A stretch of DNA of 44,648 bases from Lysobacter sp. (GTDB lineage: Bacteria > Pseudomonadota > Gammaproteobacteria > Xanthomonadales > Xanthomonadaceae): NCBI GenBank assembly GCA_026786005.1, contig JAJAYW010000206.1, forward strand, positions 1 to 44,648. Reading direction: 5' to 3'. The translations under genes and the position numbers were made by a program. Under the pieces are notes generated by a model. The model made no database searches, was not told the origin of the DNA, and saw only the letters and a list, made by a program, of their open reading frames with translations. The stretch's first letter is position 1. The number at the start of each line of letters is the position of its first letter. Shown in pieces: positions 20,322-30,040 of this stretch.

Positions 20322-22208
20322 GTGGAGCAGATGCTGCGAAAGATGGTGCTTGCGTTGCTGTCATGGATCGACGCCGTGATGGCGGCATCGTCCCAGGGCT
20401 TCGTCGATTCGTGGAGCAGGCTAGAGCGCGGCTATCGGAGGCCGTTCTCGCGTGCAGCGCGTCGCCTGAAGTTCGCCTTCTATCCGTTGCTGGCCTGCGC
20501 CGCGCTGCTGTGGCTGGGCTGGGACTGGTCGCATGCGCGTTCACTGGATGCCGCAGAGGATGCGATCTTCGACAAGGTCATCAAGTGGCGGCCGCTGGAG
20601 CCGAAACCGTCCGGGCGTGTCGTGGTCGTCGAAATCGACGATTGTTCGATCGAGTATTTCCGCATCCAGAACCAAGGCGGCTGGCCCTGGAGCCGGCAGC
20701 GTCATGCCGACCTGCTGGACGTGCTCGACCGCGCTGGCGTAAGTGCAGTGGGATACGACGTGTTGTTCCCGGAAGCGTCGCAGCAGGATCCGATCGGCGA
20801 CGCCACGCTCGAAGCCATGGCCGAAGGTGGCGCGGGCCGTTTCCTGTTCGCAGCCTCGCGCGCGCACGTCGATTTCGATGCCGGTGCGCCATTGCGCGCA
20901 TCGGCTGGTCCCTCGGCGTTCGCGCTGCGACCCAGGCCGAAGGACAACCCGCCGGTTGCGGTGCTGTTGCCATACGGCGAGGCCATGACCGAGCACAGTG
21001 CGATCACCAACATCACCCGCAACGAGGATGGTGTGCTGCGTGACATTCCGCTGCGTGAAAACGTCGGCGACTGGGCGCTGGCGTCGCTGCCGCTGCAGTT
21101 GGCGATCGTCACCAGCAAGCGTTCCGCGCGCAGTTACCACGCCTCGGTGCGGCCGAACTGGCGCCGCGACAGTCGTCTGCCTTTCGTCAGCGCGGCCGAT
21201 CTGCTGGCCGATAAACCCGTGTGCGAAACACGCGCTCCGCTGCCGCCATTGCGCGGCCGCGTGGTGCTGGTCGGCCATACCGCGCAGGGCCTCAACGATG
21301 CCAAGCCGACACCAGTCAACGCGATGATGCCCGGCGTGGAAGTCATGGCAGAGGCCACCGAAGCGCTGGTCGCCGGCACGGCGATCGATTCGCCTCCCAC
21401 CTGGGTCAAGTACGTGCTCGCCGCCATCCTGGTATTGCTGACCGTGTTCGCCTTTTTCCGCGGCGAACCTGCCAACGACATCGACTCGATCTTCCTCGCC
21501 ACCAATCTGCTGCTGTTGTCGGTATCGTTCGTCGGGCTGACGGCGTTTGGATATTTCTTCGACATCTTCGCCAGTGTCGGCTTCGTCAGCTTGTGTTTTG
21601 GCCTGTGCCGGCTGTATGCGGGCGTGCAGCGCGGGCGCGCCGTCGGCAACAACGACTTCCTGGCGGGATTCGATCCGGACGTGGACCGCTGGCTGGTAAT
21701 GGCGCGGCTGCGATTCGCGTCCCATGCCGAACTGGACGCGCAGTCCGCAGCCCGGCGTCGGCGCGAATACCGCCGCCGGCTGCGTCGTTTCCTTTACGCC
21801 GGTCGCGATGCAGTGATGCTGGAAGGCGTGGTCGAGCGCAAGAGCTGGCTGCATGAAACCCTCGACGACATGACAGTGCTGGTATGGAAAGGGGTGGATG
21901 AAGCGGCTGCCCGGCGCACTGCACAACACGATCTGGATGCGCTGTACATCCACCTGAATGAACACGATGGCCGCCTGGATGACGATGGCGTGGTGAAGGT
22001 CTGCGTGGTCGCCGCGCAGATCGACGACGGGCGGGATGCCTCGGATCGTGGCGAACGCCTGCGCTTGCGTGAAGTCCTCGGGCGCGTGTTGAATTCGCCG
22101 GGGGAATGGCCGCTGTCGGGAGCAAACACGTTTAATGCCAAGGAGGGTTTGAATAATCGAGGCACTGTCCGCGATAGACGCAAGGGACCGCGCACGGATG
22201 TCGTCTGA
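20322..22208 (+). CDS. CHASE2-like sensor membrane protein with uncharacterised C-terminal domain
   Basis: N-terminal TM, extracytoplasmic region (VVVVEIDDCSIEYFRIQNQGGWPWSRQRHADLLDVLDRAGVSAVGYDVLFPEAS), then a TM cluster; no recognisable cyclase/kinase motif after it. Confidence 0.75.
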   Translation: MEQMLRKMVLALLSWIDAVMAASSQGFVDSWSRLERGYRRPFSRAARRLKFAFYPLLACAALLWLGWDWSHARSLDAAEDAIFDKVIKWRPLEPKPSGRVVVVEIDDCSIEYFRIQNQGGWPWSRQRHADLLDVLDRAGVSAVGYDVLFPEASQQDPIGDATLEAMAEGGAGRFLFAASRAHVDFDAGAPLRASAGPSAFALRPRPKDNPPVAVLLPYGEAMTEHSAITNITRNEDGVLRDIPLRENVGDWALASLPLQLAIVTSKRSARSYHASVRPNWRRDSRLPFVSAADLLADKPVCETRAPLPPLRGRVVLVGHTAQGLNDAKPTPVNAMMPGVEVMAEATEALVAGTAIDSPPTWVKYVLAAILVLLTVFAFFRGEPANDIDSIFLATNLLLLSVSFVGLTAFGYFFDIFASVGFVSLCFGLCRLYAGVQRGRAVGNNDFLAGFDPDVDRWLVMARLRFASHAELDAQSAARRRREYRRRLRRFLYAGRDAVMLEGVVERKSWLHETLDDMTVLVWKGVDEAAARRTAQHDLDALYIHLNEHDGRLDDDGVVKVCVVAAQIDDGRDASDRGERLRLREVLGRVLNSPGEWPLSGANTFNAKEGLNNRGTVRDRRKGPRTDVV

Positions 22209-22281
22209 TCGTTTTTTGCGTGTTCCCCGTTTTTTTTAACCGCTGCGCTGGTTTTTAACCGTTCGGACCTGGAGTACAAGC

Positions 22282-23622
22282 ATGCGATCCACTTACAGCG
22301 CATTGGCAACCCTTTTGACTCTGTTCGCGCTTGGCGGCATTGCCTTGGCCGCGGACAAGACCGCGGAGATGCCGGCGGTGGTCCACAAACCCTCGGTCGA
22401 CGTGCATAGCGGTCCCGATTTCAGCGCGCCCACCATCGCCAAACTCAATCGCGACGCCCCGGTGAAAATTGCAGGGCAGCAGGGACTGTGGTTCCGCTTG
22501 AACATGCCTGCGGGCAAAGCCGGTTACGTGCGCGTCAACGATGTGCGGATGGCGTATTCAGGCAAGGAAAATTCCGACGCCAACATGCGCGCGCTGTTCA
22601 CCGGCAAGGCCGGCAAGGGCCGCGTGACCGAGACCGCAAGCGTGCGCGGCATCGATGAAAGCGATCTGCAATCGGCCGGATTCAATGCCGTGCAATTCGC
22701 GCGCCTGGAATCCTATCGGCTGACGCCGGACGCCGCCGCCGCGCACGCGCGCGCCAGTGGCTGGGTCGACAGCACCGTACCCTACGCGACCGAAGCACGG
22801 CCGGTCGCCGCTGGTGGACGTAAGCAGGCCACCCAAAGCGAGAAACGCGGTGGCCTCTCCGCAGCACGCGGATTGCTGTCGCGGATCGGCAATCTTGGCG
22901 GTGTGCTGGGCGCGGCTGACGCCGTCGTGCCGAAATCCGAACAGGAACTCACCGCGGAAGAACTTGCGCTCGGTCCGGAAATCGCTGGCCGCATCCTGGG
23001 CGCCGCACCGCTATGGAAGGACGATGCCGCGCAACGCCGGGTCAACCAGATCGGACGCTGGCTGGCCTCGCACACGTCACGGCCAGAGCTGCCGTGGACG
23101 TTCGGCATCATCGATTCGTCGGAGGTCAACGCGTTCGCAGCGCCCGGCGGCTACGTGCTGATCACGCGCGGCCTGTACAACCTGCTCGCCGACGATGGCG
23201 AAGTGGCAGCCGTGCTCGGTCACGAGATCAGCCACGCAGTGCAGCGCGACCATTACGAGGTAATACGCAAGCAGGGGATGACCTCGGTCGGTGCCGACAT
23301 CGCTGCGTCGCAGGTCAACGTCGGTGGCGGCATCGTCGGCGGTTTCGCCAAGGATTACGTCAAGAAGCACGGCGCCAAGATCGCCCTGACGCGGCTGGAT
23401 CGGGAGGCGGAATTCCGTTCCGACGAGGCCTCTGAAATCTACCTGGCGCGCACTGGGTTCAATCCGCTGTCGATGTACATGGTGCTGCAAAAGATGACCG
23501 CGCTCGGCGCTGCCTCGGCAAAGCTTGCCCAGATGTACAAGACCCATCCGCCGCTGGACGATCGCCTCGACCGCATCGATCGTCGCGGCTATGCGGGGCT
23601 GGAGCGTTATACGCAGCGTTAG
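22282..23622 (+). CDS. Secreted M48-family metalloprotease with N-terminal SH3-like domain
   Basis: Signal peptide MRSTYSALATLLTLFALGGIALAA; SH3-like VDVHSGPDFSAPTIAKLNRDAPVKIAGQQGLWFRL; HEISHAVQRDH zinc motif. Confidence 0.88.
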   Translation: MRSTYSALATLLTLFALGGIALAADKTAEMPAVVHKPSVDVHSGPDFSAPTIAKLNRDAPVKIAGQQGLWFRLNMPAGKAGYVRVNDVRMAYSGKENSDANMRALFTGKAGKGRVTETASVRGIDESDLQSAGFNAVQFARLESYRLTPDAAAAHARASGWVDSTVPYATEARPVAAGGRKQATQSEKRGGLSAARGLLSRIGNLGGVLGAADAVVPKSEQELTAEELALGPEIAGRILGAAPLWKDDAAQRRVNQIGRWLASHTSRPELPWTFGIIDSSEVNAFAAPGGYVLITRGLYNLLADDGEVAAVLGHEISHAVQRDHYEVIRKQGMTSVGADIAASQVNVGGGIVGGFAKDYVKKHGAKIALTRLDREAEFRSDEASEIYLARTGFNPLSMYMVLQKMTALGAASAKLAQMYKTHPPLDDRLDRIDRRGYAGLERYTQR

Positions 23623-23828
23623 GCAGCCATGAAAATTATTCTGATTTTAATTGTCTCGTTCTATCAACGAACAGTACTTTGAAGTCACGCACTGCCTCGT
23701 CGCCGGGGAGATCGTGCTTGATCCACAAGCATTGTCCTCGGTATTCCCCGCTCCGCTGATCCCAGCCACCATGGCAAAGGCTGCAAACCAGTGACGCGGG
23801 CACTACAACCGCAAAGAAGGAAGACACC

Positions 23829-24215
23829 ATGCGAATCGCCAAGCAAGACGTACCAGTCAGGATCGATGCGCCAGGCGCCGTAGCCCGGCAAAAGACGAAT
23901 TTCGGCGACGCAACCGGGTACGGCATGATCAGCGGCGAGTATTTTTCACTCGGCGCCGGTACGGATATCTCGCCCCTGCTCCAGGGACTGGAGGGCGACC
24001 TGTGCCAGTCGCCGCACTGGGGCTATGTATTGCAGGGCGAACTCATCGTCACCTACGCAGACGGCACCCATGAAGTAACCAACAGTGGTGACCTGTTCTA
24101 CTGGCCACCCGGACACACAGTCAAAGTCGGCGCAGATGCCGAGGTCATCCTGTTCAGTCCGCAGCACGAGCACAGTAAGGTCATCGATCACATGCTGGAA
24201 AAAATGACCGGCTGA
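23829..24215 (+). CDS. Cupin-domain protein
   Basis: HWGYVLQGELIVTYADGTHEVTNSGDLFYWPPGHTVKVGADAEVILFSP. Confidence 0.75.
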   Translation: MRIAKQDVPVRIDAPGAVARQKTNFGDATGYGMISGEYFSLGAGTDISPLLQGLEGDLCQSPHWGYVLQGELIVTYADGTHEVTNSGDLFYWPPGHTVKVGADAEVILFSPQHEHSKVIDHMLEKMTG

Positions 24216-24230
24216 GATGGCCCGTAGTTC

Positions 24231-24361
24231 CGTAGGGCGGGTCTCGACCCGCAGCTTTTTTGTCGGCCACAACACGACCGCTACAGCCACGACTTCCCGG
24301 CATCATCCGCGGACCAGAAAATCCCAACCTCCGTAAAGGCGGGTTGAAACCCGCCCTACGT
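24231..24361. repeat. Inverted repeat, family C (GTAGGGCGGGTYTCRACCCGC)
   Basis: CGTAGGGCGGGTCTCGACCCGC ... GCGGGTTGAAACCCGCCCTACG. Confidence 0.8.
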
Positions 24362-24405
24362 CTCTGGACCGCTTTGTTTACGTTGGCCGTTACAGCGAAC
24401 GTCAA

Positions 24406-24430
24406 CCCATCCCTATCCCACCCTCCCCTT
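24406..24430 (-). other. Predicted G-quadruplex motif just downstream of the DUF1501 gene
   Basis: Minus strand: AAGGGGAGGGTGGGATAGGGATGGG, five G-tracts with loops of 1-3 nt. Confidence 0.65.
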
Positions 24431-24447
24431 GAAGGCAGGGCCAAAGC

Positions 24448-25641
24448 TCACGCGGTCAGGTTCTCCAGCGGCCGGACATCGCGACTGCCCGGGAAGATGC
24501 TCGATTCCATTGCGCTTTCGCTCACCCCAAGATGCGTGCGCAATACGCCCTTGAACATCGCACGCATGTCGGTGGTGGTGCGCAAATCCCGGCCTTCATG
24601 CAGATCGCCCGCACTCAATCCCGGCCAGTCGCCTGCGATTCGTCCGCCGCGCACTGCGCCGCCAGCCAAAAAAGCCAAGCCGCCGCTTCCATGATCGGTG
24701 CCGCCAGTGCCATTGGCCTCCACCGTGCGGCCAAATTCGCTGACGATCGCGACCACGGTGCGCGGCCAGATCGTCTGCGCGCCGTCGTGGAAGGATTTCA
24801 GCGCGGCGTCGAGTTCGGCGAGCTTGCGGCCGAGCAGACCGACCTGATTGCCGTGGGTATCCCAGCCCGAGTCCTCGACGAAAGCGATACGCGGCCCATC
24901 GGCGGCGGACATGAAACGCGCCGCGGCGGCGGTCATCTGCGGCAGGCGTCCGCCGCGCTGGTTTTTTCCATGGGCGTTGTTGCCCGACATTCCCTCACCC
25001 ATTTCCTCCAGATCACCGGCGGCGACGCGCGCAAACGCGGCGGCCAGTGTTGCGTCGGCCGCGTACAGCGGTTGCAGGCGCTGCAGCAGGATCGGATCGA
25101 TCGCCTGCGGCAACGGCGGCGACCAGGTACTGACATCGCCACCACCGCGCAGGATCAGCGGCATGACATTGGCGACCGCCAGCCCCTCCGCGCCAGACAG
25201 ACTGCTCACACAGCGATTGAGCCAGCCCGAACCACTGCCGCCCGGTTGATCGGTGCCGTTCTCAAGGCAATCCTGCGCATCGAAATGCGAGCGCTGGCGG
25301 TATGGCGGCGCGATCGCGACCACCGGCAGCAATTGCTTGCGCGCATACAGGTCGGCGCTGAAGGCCAACGCCGGATGCAGCGCGAAGCTGCCGTCGAGTT
25401 TGTACGCTTCGCCTTGCGCGGCGCCCGGGCTGTGCGCTTGCGCGAGCGCGCCGCGCAGCCGTGCGTAGGCCGGATCGGCATACGGCTGCAACGCATGCAG
25501 GCCATCGAGGCCGCCGCGCAACAGCAGCACCATCAGGCGCGTGTCGGAGGCTGCAGTTGCGGCCAGAGCAAAACGCGGCAGCAACGTCAGCGTGGCGGTT
25601 GCACCGGCGGCGGCGAGGAATTGACGGCGGCTGAAGTTCAT
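24448..25641 (-). CDS. DUF1501 domain-containing protein (Tat signal-like N-terminus)
   Basis: MNFSRRQFLAAAGATATLTLLPRFALA; LMVLLLRGGLDGLHAL; FVEDSGWDTHGNQ; SEFGRTVEANGTGGTDHGSGG. Confidence 0.9.
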   Translation of the reverse strand: MNFSRRQFLAAAGATATLTLLPRFALAATAASDTRLMVLLLRGGLDGLHALQPYADPAYARLRGALAQAHSPGAAQGEAYKLDGSFALHPALAFSADLYARKQLLPVVAIAPPYRQRSHFDAQDCLENGTDQPGGSGSGWLNRCVSSLSGAEGLAVANVMPLILRGGGDVSTWSPPLPQAIDPILLQRLQPLYAADATLAAAFARVAAGDLEEMGEGMSGNNAHGKNQRGGRLPQMTAAAARFMSAADGPRIAFVEDSGWDTHGNQVGLLGRKLAELDAALKSFHDGAQTIWPRTVVAIVSEFGRTVEANGTGGTDHGSGGLAFLAGGAVRGGRIAGDWPGLSAGDLHEGRDLRTTTDMRAMFKGVLRTHLGVSESAMESSIFPGSRDVRPLENLTA

Positions 25642-25642
25642 T

Positions 25643-27154
25643 TCAAACCCTCCACTGGAACGCGGGGCTGGCCAGCAGCAGCGCCATGCCGTGCTGCGGC
25701 GATTCGGCGCGGCGCAATGCCGTGGCGGTTTCGGCATCGAGACCGTTACCGAGTGCGTCCTGCGCCATCTGCAACAAATCGAGTCGTGCCGTCGGCACCC
25801 GTTCGGCCAATGCTTGCGACACCTGCACGCGCTTGAACAACGCGTCAGGGCCGCTCCAGTCATCGGCCGTGTCCGCGAAGCCTGCCGGCGAACGAGGCGT
25901 GAAGGGAGGTTGGCCAAGTTGTCGCAGCAGTCCGACGATGCGCTCGGGATACGCGCCGCCATCGACCCGGGTCGCGCGCAATGCCGACACCACGAAATCA
26001 TCCGGCGTCTTGAACTTGCGGGCGTTGGTGTCCCACGCCTCGGGACTGCCGATCAGCACGCCGTACAGCGCAGGCAGATGGCCGTCGCTGTCGCGATACG
26101 CCTTGGCCATGCGTGCGACCAGCGCCGGCGGCGGCTGGTCGGCGACGAAATGCCGCGCCAGCTTGAATGCGAGATGTTGCGCGGTGGACGGATGCTTGGC
26201 CAGGTCGGCCAGCATCGCGCGGCCCTGCTCCAGGCCGCCCTCGGCGTAGCGCTTGCCGAGCAATGTGCGCGCGCCGGGCTCGTGGGCGATGTCGCGGAAC
26301 ACGAACGCCTTGGCGATACCGCCATCGCGATAGTCGCGCGGCAGCGGCGTGCCCCAGCCGGTGATGGCGCGCGCCAGTTCGGTGACGTCGTCTTGGGCGT
26401 AGCCGCCATCGACGCCGAGCGTGTGCAGTTCGAGGATCTCGCGCGCGAGGTTTTCGTTGAGGCCGAGCTTGCGCTTGGGTTGCGGATTGTTGCCGCCGCG
26501 TCGCTGCAGCCCGCGCGCGCCGCGGGTCGCGAACGTCGAGCCTTCGCCGATCGACTGTGCGTTGTCGAGGTAACGCAGCATGCCCGGATGGGTTTCCACC
26601 GCCAGCAGCAGGTCGGCGAAGTTGCCGAGCACATGCGGGCGGATCGCCTCGCGTTCCATCGGCGCGGCGTACAACGTGGCCGGACGCTTGTCGACCGAGA
26701 TCGCGAAATGGTTCGACCAGAACCGCACCAGTCGTTCGCTGAATCCTGCCTCGGTCATGGTCGCCTGGCGATAGCGCGCGGCCAGTTCGGCGGGCAGGTC
26801 GGCGCCGAAACTCTTGCGGAAGGTGGAAACGAATTGTTCGACGACATCGTCATCGCGCGCATCGCGGCCCTGACCCTCCATCGTCATCGAAGCATCGTCT
26901 GCTCGCTGGCGCCGCGTGCATAGTTCGGCAAACCGTTCGCGCTGGAATTGCGCTTCGCGTCGCAGATATTCGCTGCTGGCCGGCAGTCCGGCGAAGCGCG
27001 CAGGTGCGGCGGGGTCGATGCGTAGCTGCGCCAGCAGCCAGTCGCGCGGATCGCGTAGCTGCGCGAGTTCTCCGGGCCTTGCGCCCATGCCGAAGCGGTT
27101 TGCCGCGCTGGCGGCTTCGCCTGCACCTATCGAACGTGCACTCATCGAATTCAC
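25643..27154 (-). CDS. DUF1800 domain-containing protein
   Basis: AANRFGMGARPGELAQL...; NENLAREILELHTLGVDGGYAQDDVTELARAITGW; adjacent to DUF1501 partner. Confidence 0.9.
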   Translation of the reverse strand: MNSMSARSIGAGEAASAANRFGMGARPGELAQLRDPRDWLLAQLRIDPAAPARFAGLPASSEYLRREAQFQRERFAELCTRRQRADDASMTMEGQGRDARDDDVVEQFVSTFRKSFGADLPAELAARYRQATMTEAGFSERLVRFWSNHFAISVDKRPATLYAAPMEREAIRPHVLGNFADLLLAVETHPGMLRYLDNAQSIGEGSTFATRGARGLQRRGGNNPQPKRKLGLNENLAREILELHTLGVDGGYAQDDVTELARAITGWGTPLPRDYRDGGIAKAFVFRDIAHEPGARTLLGKRYAEGGLEQGRAMLADLAKHPSTAQHLAFKLARHFVADQPPPALVARMAKAYRDSDGHLPALYGVLIGSPEAWDTNARKFKTPDDFVVSALRATRVDGGAYPERIVGLLRQLGQPPFTPRSPAGFADTADDWSGPDALFKRVQVSQALAERVPTARLDLLQMAQDALGNGLDAETATALRRAESPQHGMALLLASPAFQWRV

Positions 27155-27247
27155 TCCTGCGGGCGCTCGAGAGTGAAAACGCAGAACGGCCGCGACGGTT
27201 GACGTCGCGGCCGCTCAATCGAAACAACGCTTACGGTTGTGCCGCGC

Positions 27248-27643
27248 CTATTTGAACAGGCGCATCGTCATCGGGTAACGATAGGTCTGGCCGTCATAGG
27301 CCTTGAACCCCGCGATCAACGTGCACACGATCCACACCAGCGCCAGGATCAGCCACACCGGCAACGCAACGATGATGCCGATGCCCAGCGTGAAGATCAC
27401 CAGCATCACCGCGGCCGCGGCGTAGATGAACATGCTCAGGTTGAAGTTGATCGCTTCCTTGGCGTGCTCCGCCGCGAACGCGTACTTGTCGCGCACCACC
27501 ATCCACACCACCAGCGCGCCCAACGCGCCGGCGATACCAGCGACCCAACTGGTCAACAAGGCAGCGGCCAACGCCGCGAAATGCGCGCCTGCCGCCCATT
27601 GGCGGTCGCTCAGGCTCGGGGAAGTCGTCTGCAAGGTTTCCAT
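27248..27643 (-). CDS. DUF4870-type small membrane protein
   Basis: METLQTTSPSLSDRQWAAGAHFAALAAALL...EAINFNLSMFIYAAAAVMLV. Confidence 0.75.
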   Translation of the reverse strand: METLQTTSPSLSDRQWAAGAHFAALAAALLTSWVAGIAGALGALVVWMVVRDKYAFAAEHAKEAINFNLSMFIYAAAAVMLVIFTLGIGIIVALPVWLILALVWIVCTLIAGFKAYDGQTYRYPMTMRLFK

Positions 27644-27735
27644 TGATCGGCTCCTCCGGAAACATTCCGGTTCAAACGAATAATGGGGCTTGCTTGCGCC
27701 CGCACAAGCCAACTTTCGACCTACGCCGCCACTTT

Positions 27736-27805
27736 TGTAGGAGCGCACCTGGGTGCGATGGGGCTCTACCGGTAAAGCCACATCGCGCCCGGGTGCGCTC
27801 CTACA
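27736..27805. repeat. REP-like palindromic element, family A
   Basis: TGTAGGAGCGCACCTGGGTGCGATGGGGCTCTACCGGTAAAGCCACATCGCGCCCGGGTGCGCTCCTACA. Confidence 0.9.
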
Positions 27806-27814
27806 GGTTAGGGA

Positions 27815-29182
27815 TCACTCACCCGCCACGGTCATCTTGCCAACCAAAATCGAACCGGTGCGGATGTGCGAGCGCGGATCGACGTCGCTGCCAACGGCTT
27901 CGATCGCCGCGAACATCGCTTTCAGGTTGCCCGCGATGGTGATGCCGTCGACCGGGTACGAGATTTTTCCGTTCTCAATCAGGAAGCCGCCCGCGCCGCG
28001 TGAATAATCGCCGGTGACGTTGTTGACGCCCTGCCCCATCAAATCGGTGACCAGCAGCGCACGCGGCAATCCGGCGACGAGTTCGTCGAAGCCACCGGCA
28101 TTGGCCGACACCTCAAGGTTATGCACGCCGCCCGCATTGCCGGTGGTCTGCAGCCCCAGCTTGCGTGCCGAATAGCTGCCCAGCACGTAACGCTGCAGCA
28201 CGCCTTCCGCAATCAGTGGCGATTCGTGTGTCGCAACACCTTCTGCATCGTACGAGGAGGAACGGAATCCACCTTGCACGAACGGTTGCTCGTCGATCCG
28301 CATCCACGCCGGAAAAATCTGCTTGCCGGCGTGATCGATCAGGAAACTTGCGCGGCGGTAAAGCGCGCCGCCGGATACCGCGCCGAGCAGATGACCGATC
28401 AGCGAGCGCGCGAGATCAGCCGCGAACAACACCGGCATCTCGGCAGTGGGCAGCGAGCGCGGCTGCAAGCGCGCCACGGTGCGTTCCGCCGCGCGGCGTC
28501 CAACCGAAGCCGCCGCTTCCAGCCGATCAGACGACAACGCCGTCGTGTACCAGCCGTCGCGCTGCATGCCATCACCGCGGCCAGCAATCAGCGCGCAGCC
28601 GATGCTGTGTTGCGTGTCGCGTTCGCGGCCGACGAAGCCATGCGTGTTGGCGTAAACCGACAGGCTCTCGCCGCTGCCGACCGATGCGCCATCGGAATTC
28701 TCGATGCGCTTGTCGAACTCGCGGCCGGCGTTCTCGCAGGCCAGTGCCAGATCGATGGCGCGATCGGCTTCGATGGCCCACGGATGCCACGAATCGAAAT
28801 CGCGGATGTCGGTCGCCATCAATTCCGCATCGGCCAGGCCGGCAGCAGGATCTTCCTCGGTGAATGTCGCAATTGCGCACGCTTGCGCGACCGTAGCGTC
28901 GAGGCTTTCCTCGCGCAAATCAGCGGTGCTGGCACTGCCCTTGCGATGGCCGAAATACACTGTGACGGCGATACCGCGATCGCGAGTGGATTCGACCGTC
29001 TCGACCGCGCCCATGCGGACGTTAACGTTGAGGCCGCGTTCTTCCGAGCACGCGACTTCGGCCTGGGTCGCGCCATGCGCCTTGCAGCGATCGAGCAAGC
29101 CCTGTGCCGTTGCGGCCAAGCGGTCGAGTCGCGCCTGGCTGTCGTCGGCTGCTGTTGCTACTGGAATGGAAACTGCGTTCAA
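27815..29182 (-). CDS. pmbA: Metalloprotease PmbA/TldE
   Basis: TldE-like: GLNVNVRMGAVETVESTRDRGIAVTVYFGHRKGSASTADL; DLMGQGVNNVTGDYSRGAGGFLIENGKISYPVDGITIAGNL. Confidence 0.94.
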   Translation of the reverse strand: MNAVSIPVATAADDSQARLDRLAATAQGLLDRCKAHGATQAEVACSEERGLNVNVRMGAVETVESTRDRGIAVTVYFGHRKGSASTADLREESLDATVAQACAIATFTEEDPAAGLADAELMATDIRDFDSWHPWAIEADRAIDLALACENAGREFDKRIENSDGASVGSGESLSVYANTHGFVGRERDTQHSIGCALIAGRGDGMQRDGWYTTALSSDRLEAAASVGRRAAERTVARLQPRSLPTAEMPVLFAADLARSLIGHLLGAVSGGALYRRASFLIDHAGKQIFPAWMRIDEQPFVQGGFRSSSYDAEGVATHESPLIAEGVLQRYVLGSYSARKLGLQTTGNAGGVHNLEVSANAGGFDELVAGLPRALLVTDLMGQGVNNVTGDYSRGAGGFLIENGKISYPVDGITIAGNLKAMFAAIEAVGSDVDPRSHIRTGSILVGKMTVAGE

Positions 29183-29235
29183 TGCTTTATCCTTCGGTTG
29201 AAGCGGATTTAATCAAAACAGGATCAAGCAAGGCT

Positions 29236-29396
29236 GGATCAACCTCTCCGTCGTCCCGGCGCAAGCTGGGATCCATTTTGACCTTGATCTTCAGCGCCAA
29301 AGCGAAGATCAAGATGGGTTCCAGCTTGCGCTGGAATGACGAGCAGGAAGATCGGATCGACCTCTCCGTCATCCCGGCGCGCAAGCCGAGATGACG
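29236..29396. repeat. Inverted repeat with an extra direct half-copy, family F
   Basis: CTCCGTCGTCCCGGCGCAAGCTGGGATCC... GGTTCCAGCTTGCGCTGGAATGACGAG ... CTCCGTCATCCCGGCGCGCAAGCCGAGATGACGAG. Confidence 0.75.
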
Positions 29397-29435
29397 AGCC
29401 GAAAATCAGGCCTTGCCCAATCACAAACGGATGCG

Positions 29436-29996
29436 ATGACCATGCGTGGAAAAGACGAGGGCAGCGGTGAATTCCTCGGCCCAAGCCGCAGCGAGCAGCG
29501 GCGCGGGGCGCTGGAAGTCTTTGAACTCGGTGAAAAGCTGGTGGTACTGAGCGCCGCGCAACTGGCGAAACTGCCGTTGCCCGAAGACCTGCTTCAGCAC
29601 ATCGAGGACACCCAGCGCATCCCGTCGCAAATTGCGCGCAAGCGGCAATTGCAGTTCCTGGCCAAGCAGCTGCGGCGCGAAGACGATGAAACGCTGGACG
29701 CTATCCGCGATGCGCTGGATGCTGGCGGCGATGCGTCGCGTCGCGAAACCGCTCAACTGCACCAAGTCGAGGCGTGGCGTGATCGGCTGCTGGCCGATGG
29801 CGACGCGGCGCTGACCGAGTTGCTGGACAAATATCCATCCGCGGATCGGCAACGCCTGCGCCAGTTGGCGCGCAATGCCGTCGAGGAACGCAATCGCAAC
29901 AAGCCGCCGCATGCGTTTCGGGAATTGTTTCGTGAGTTGCGGGAGTTGCTGGGAGAGGGGAGAGGGGAGACGGGAGAGGAAGGCGAAACCTCGTAA
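29436..29996 (+). CDS. darP: Ribosome-associated protein DarP/YjgA
   Basis: [67 protein letters not shown]; beside pmbA. Confidence 0.92.
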   Translation: MTMRGKDEGSGEFLGPSRSEQRRGALEVFELGEKLVVLSAAQLAKLPLPEDLLQHIEDTQRIPSQIARKRQLQFLAKQLRREDDETLDAIRDALDAGGDASRRETAQLHQVEAWRDRLLADGDAALTELLDKYPSADRQRLRQLARNAVEERNRNKPPHAFRELFRELRELLGEGRGETGEEGETS

Positions 29997-30029
29997 CCCG
30001 GCACTCACGTCTCCCGTCTCCCCTCTCCC
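29951..30029. repeat. Inverted pair of G-rich 7-nt tandem arrays, family G7, site 3
   Basis: Left: GGGAGAG GGGAGAG GGGAGAC GGGAGAG (29951-29978); right arm reverse complement: GGGAGAG GGGAGAC GGGAGA. Confidence 0.9.
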
Positions 30030-30040
30030 GTTCCTCGGGC

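Noticed and set aside
20541-21965. 474-aa minus-strand ORF
   Set aside because: Antisense to the CHASE2-like gene; composition typical of a shadow ORF.
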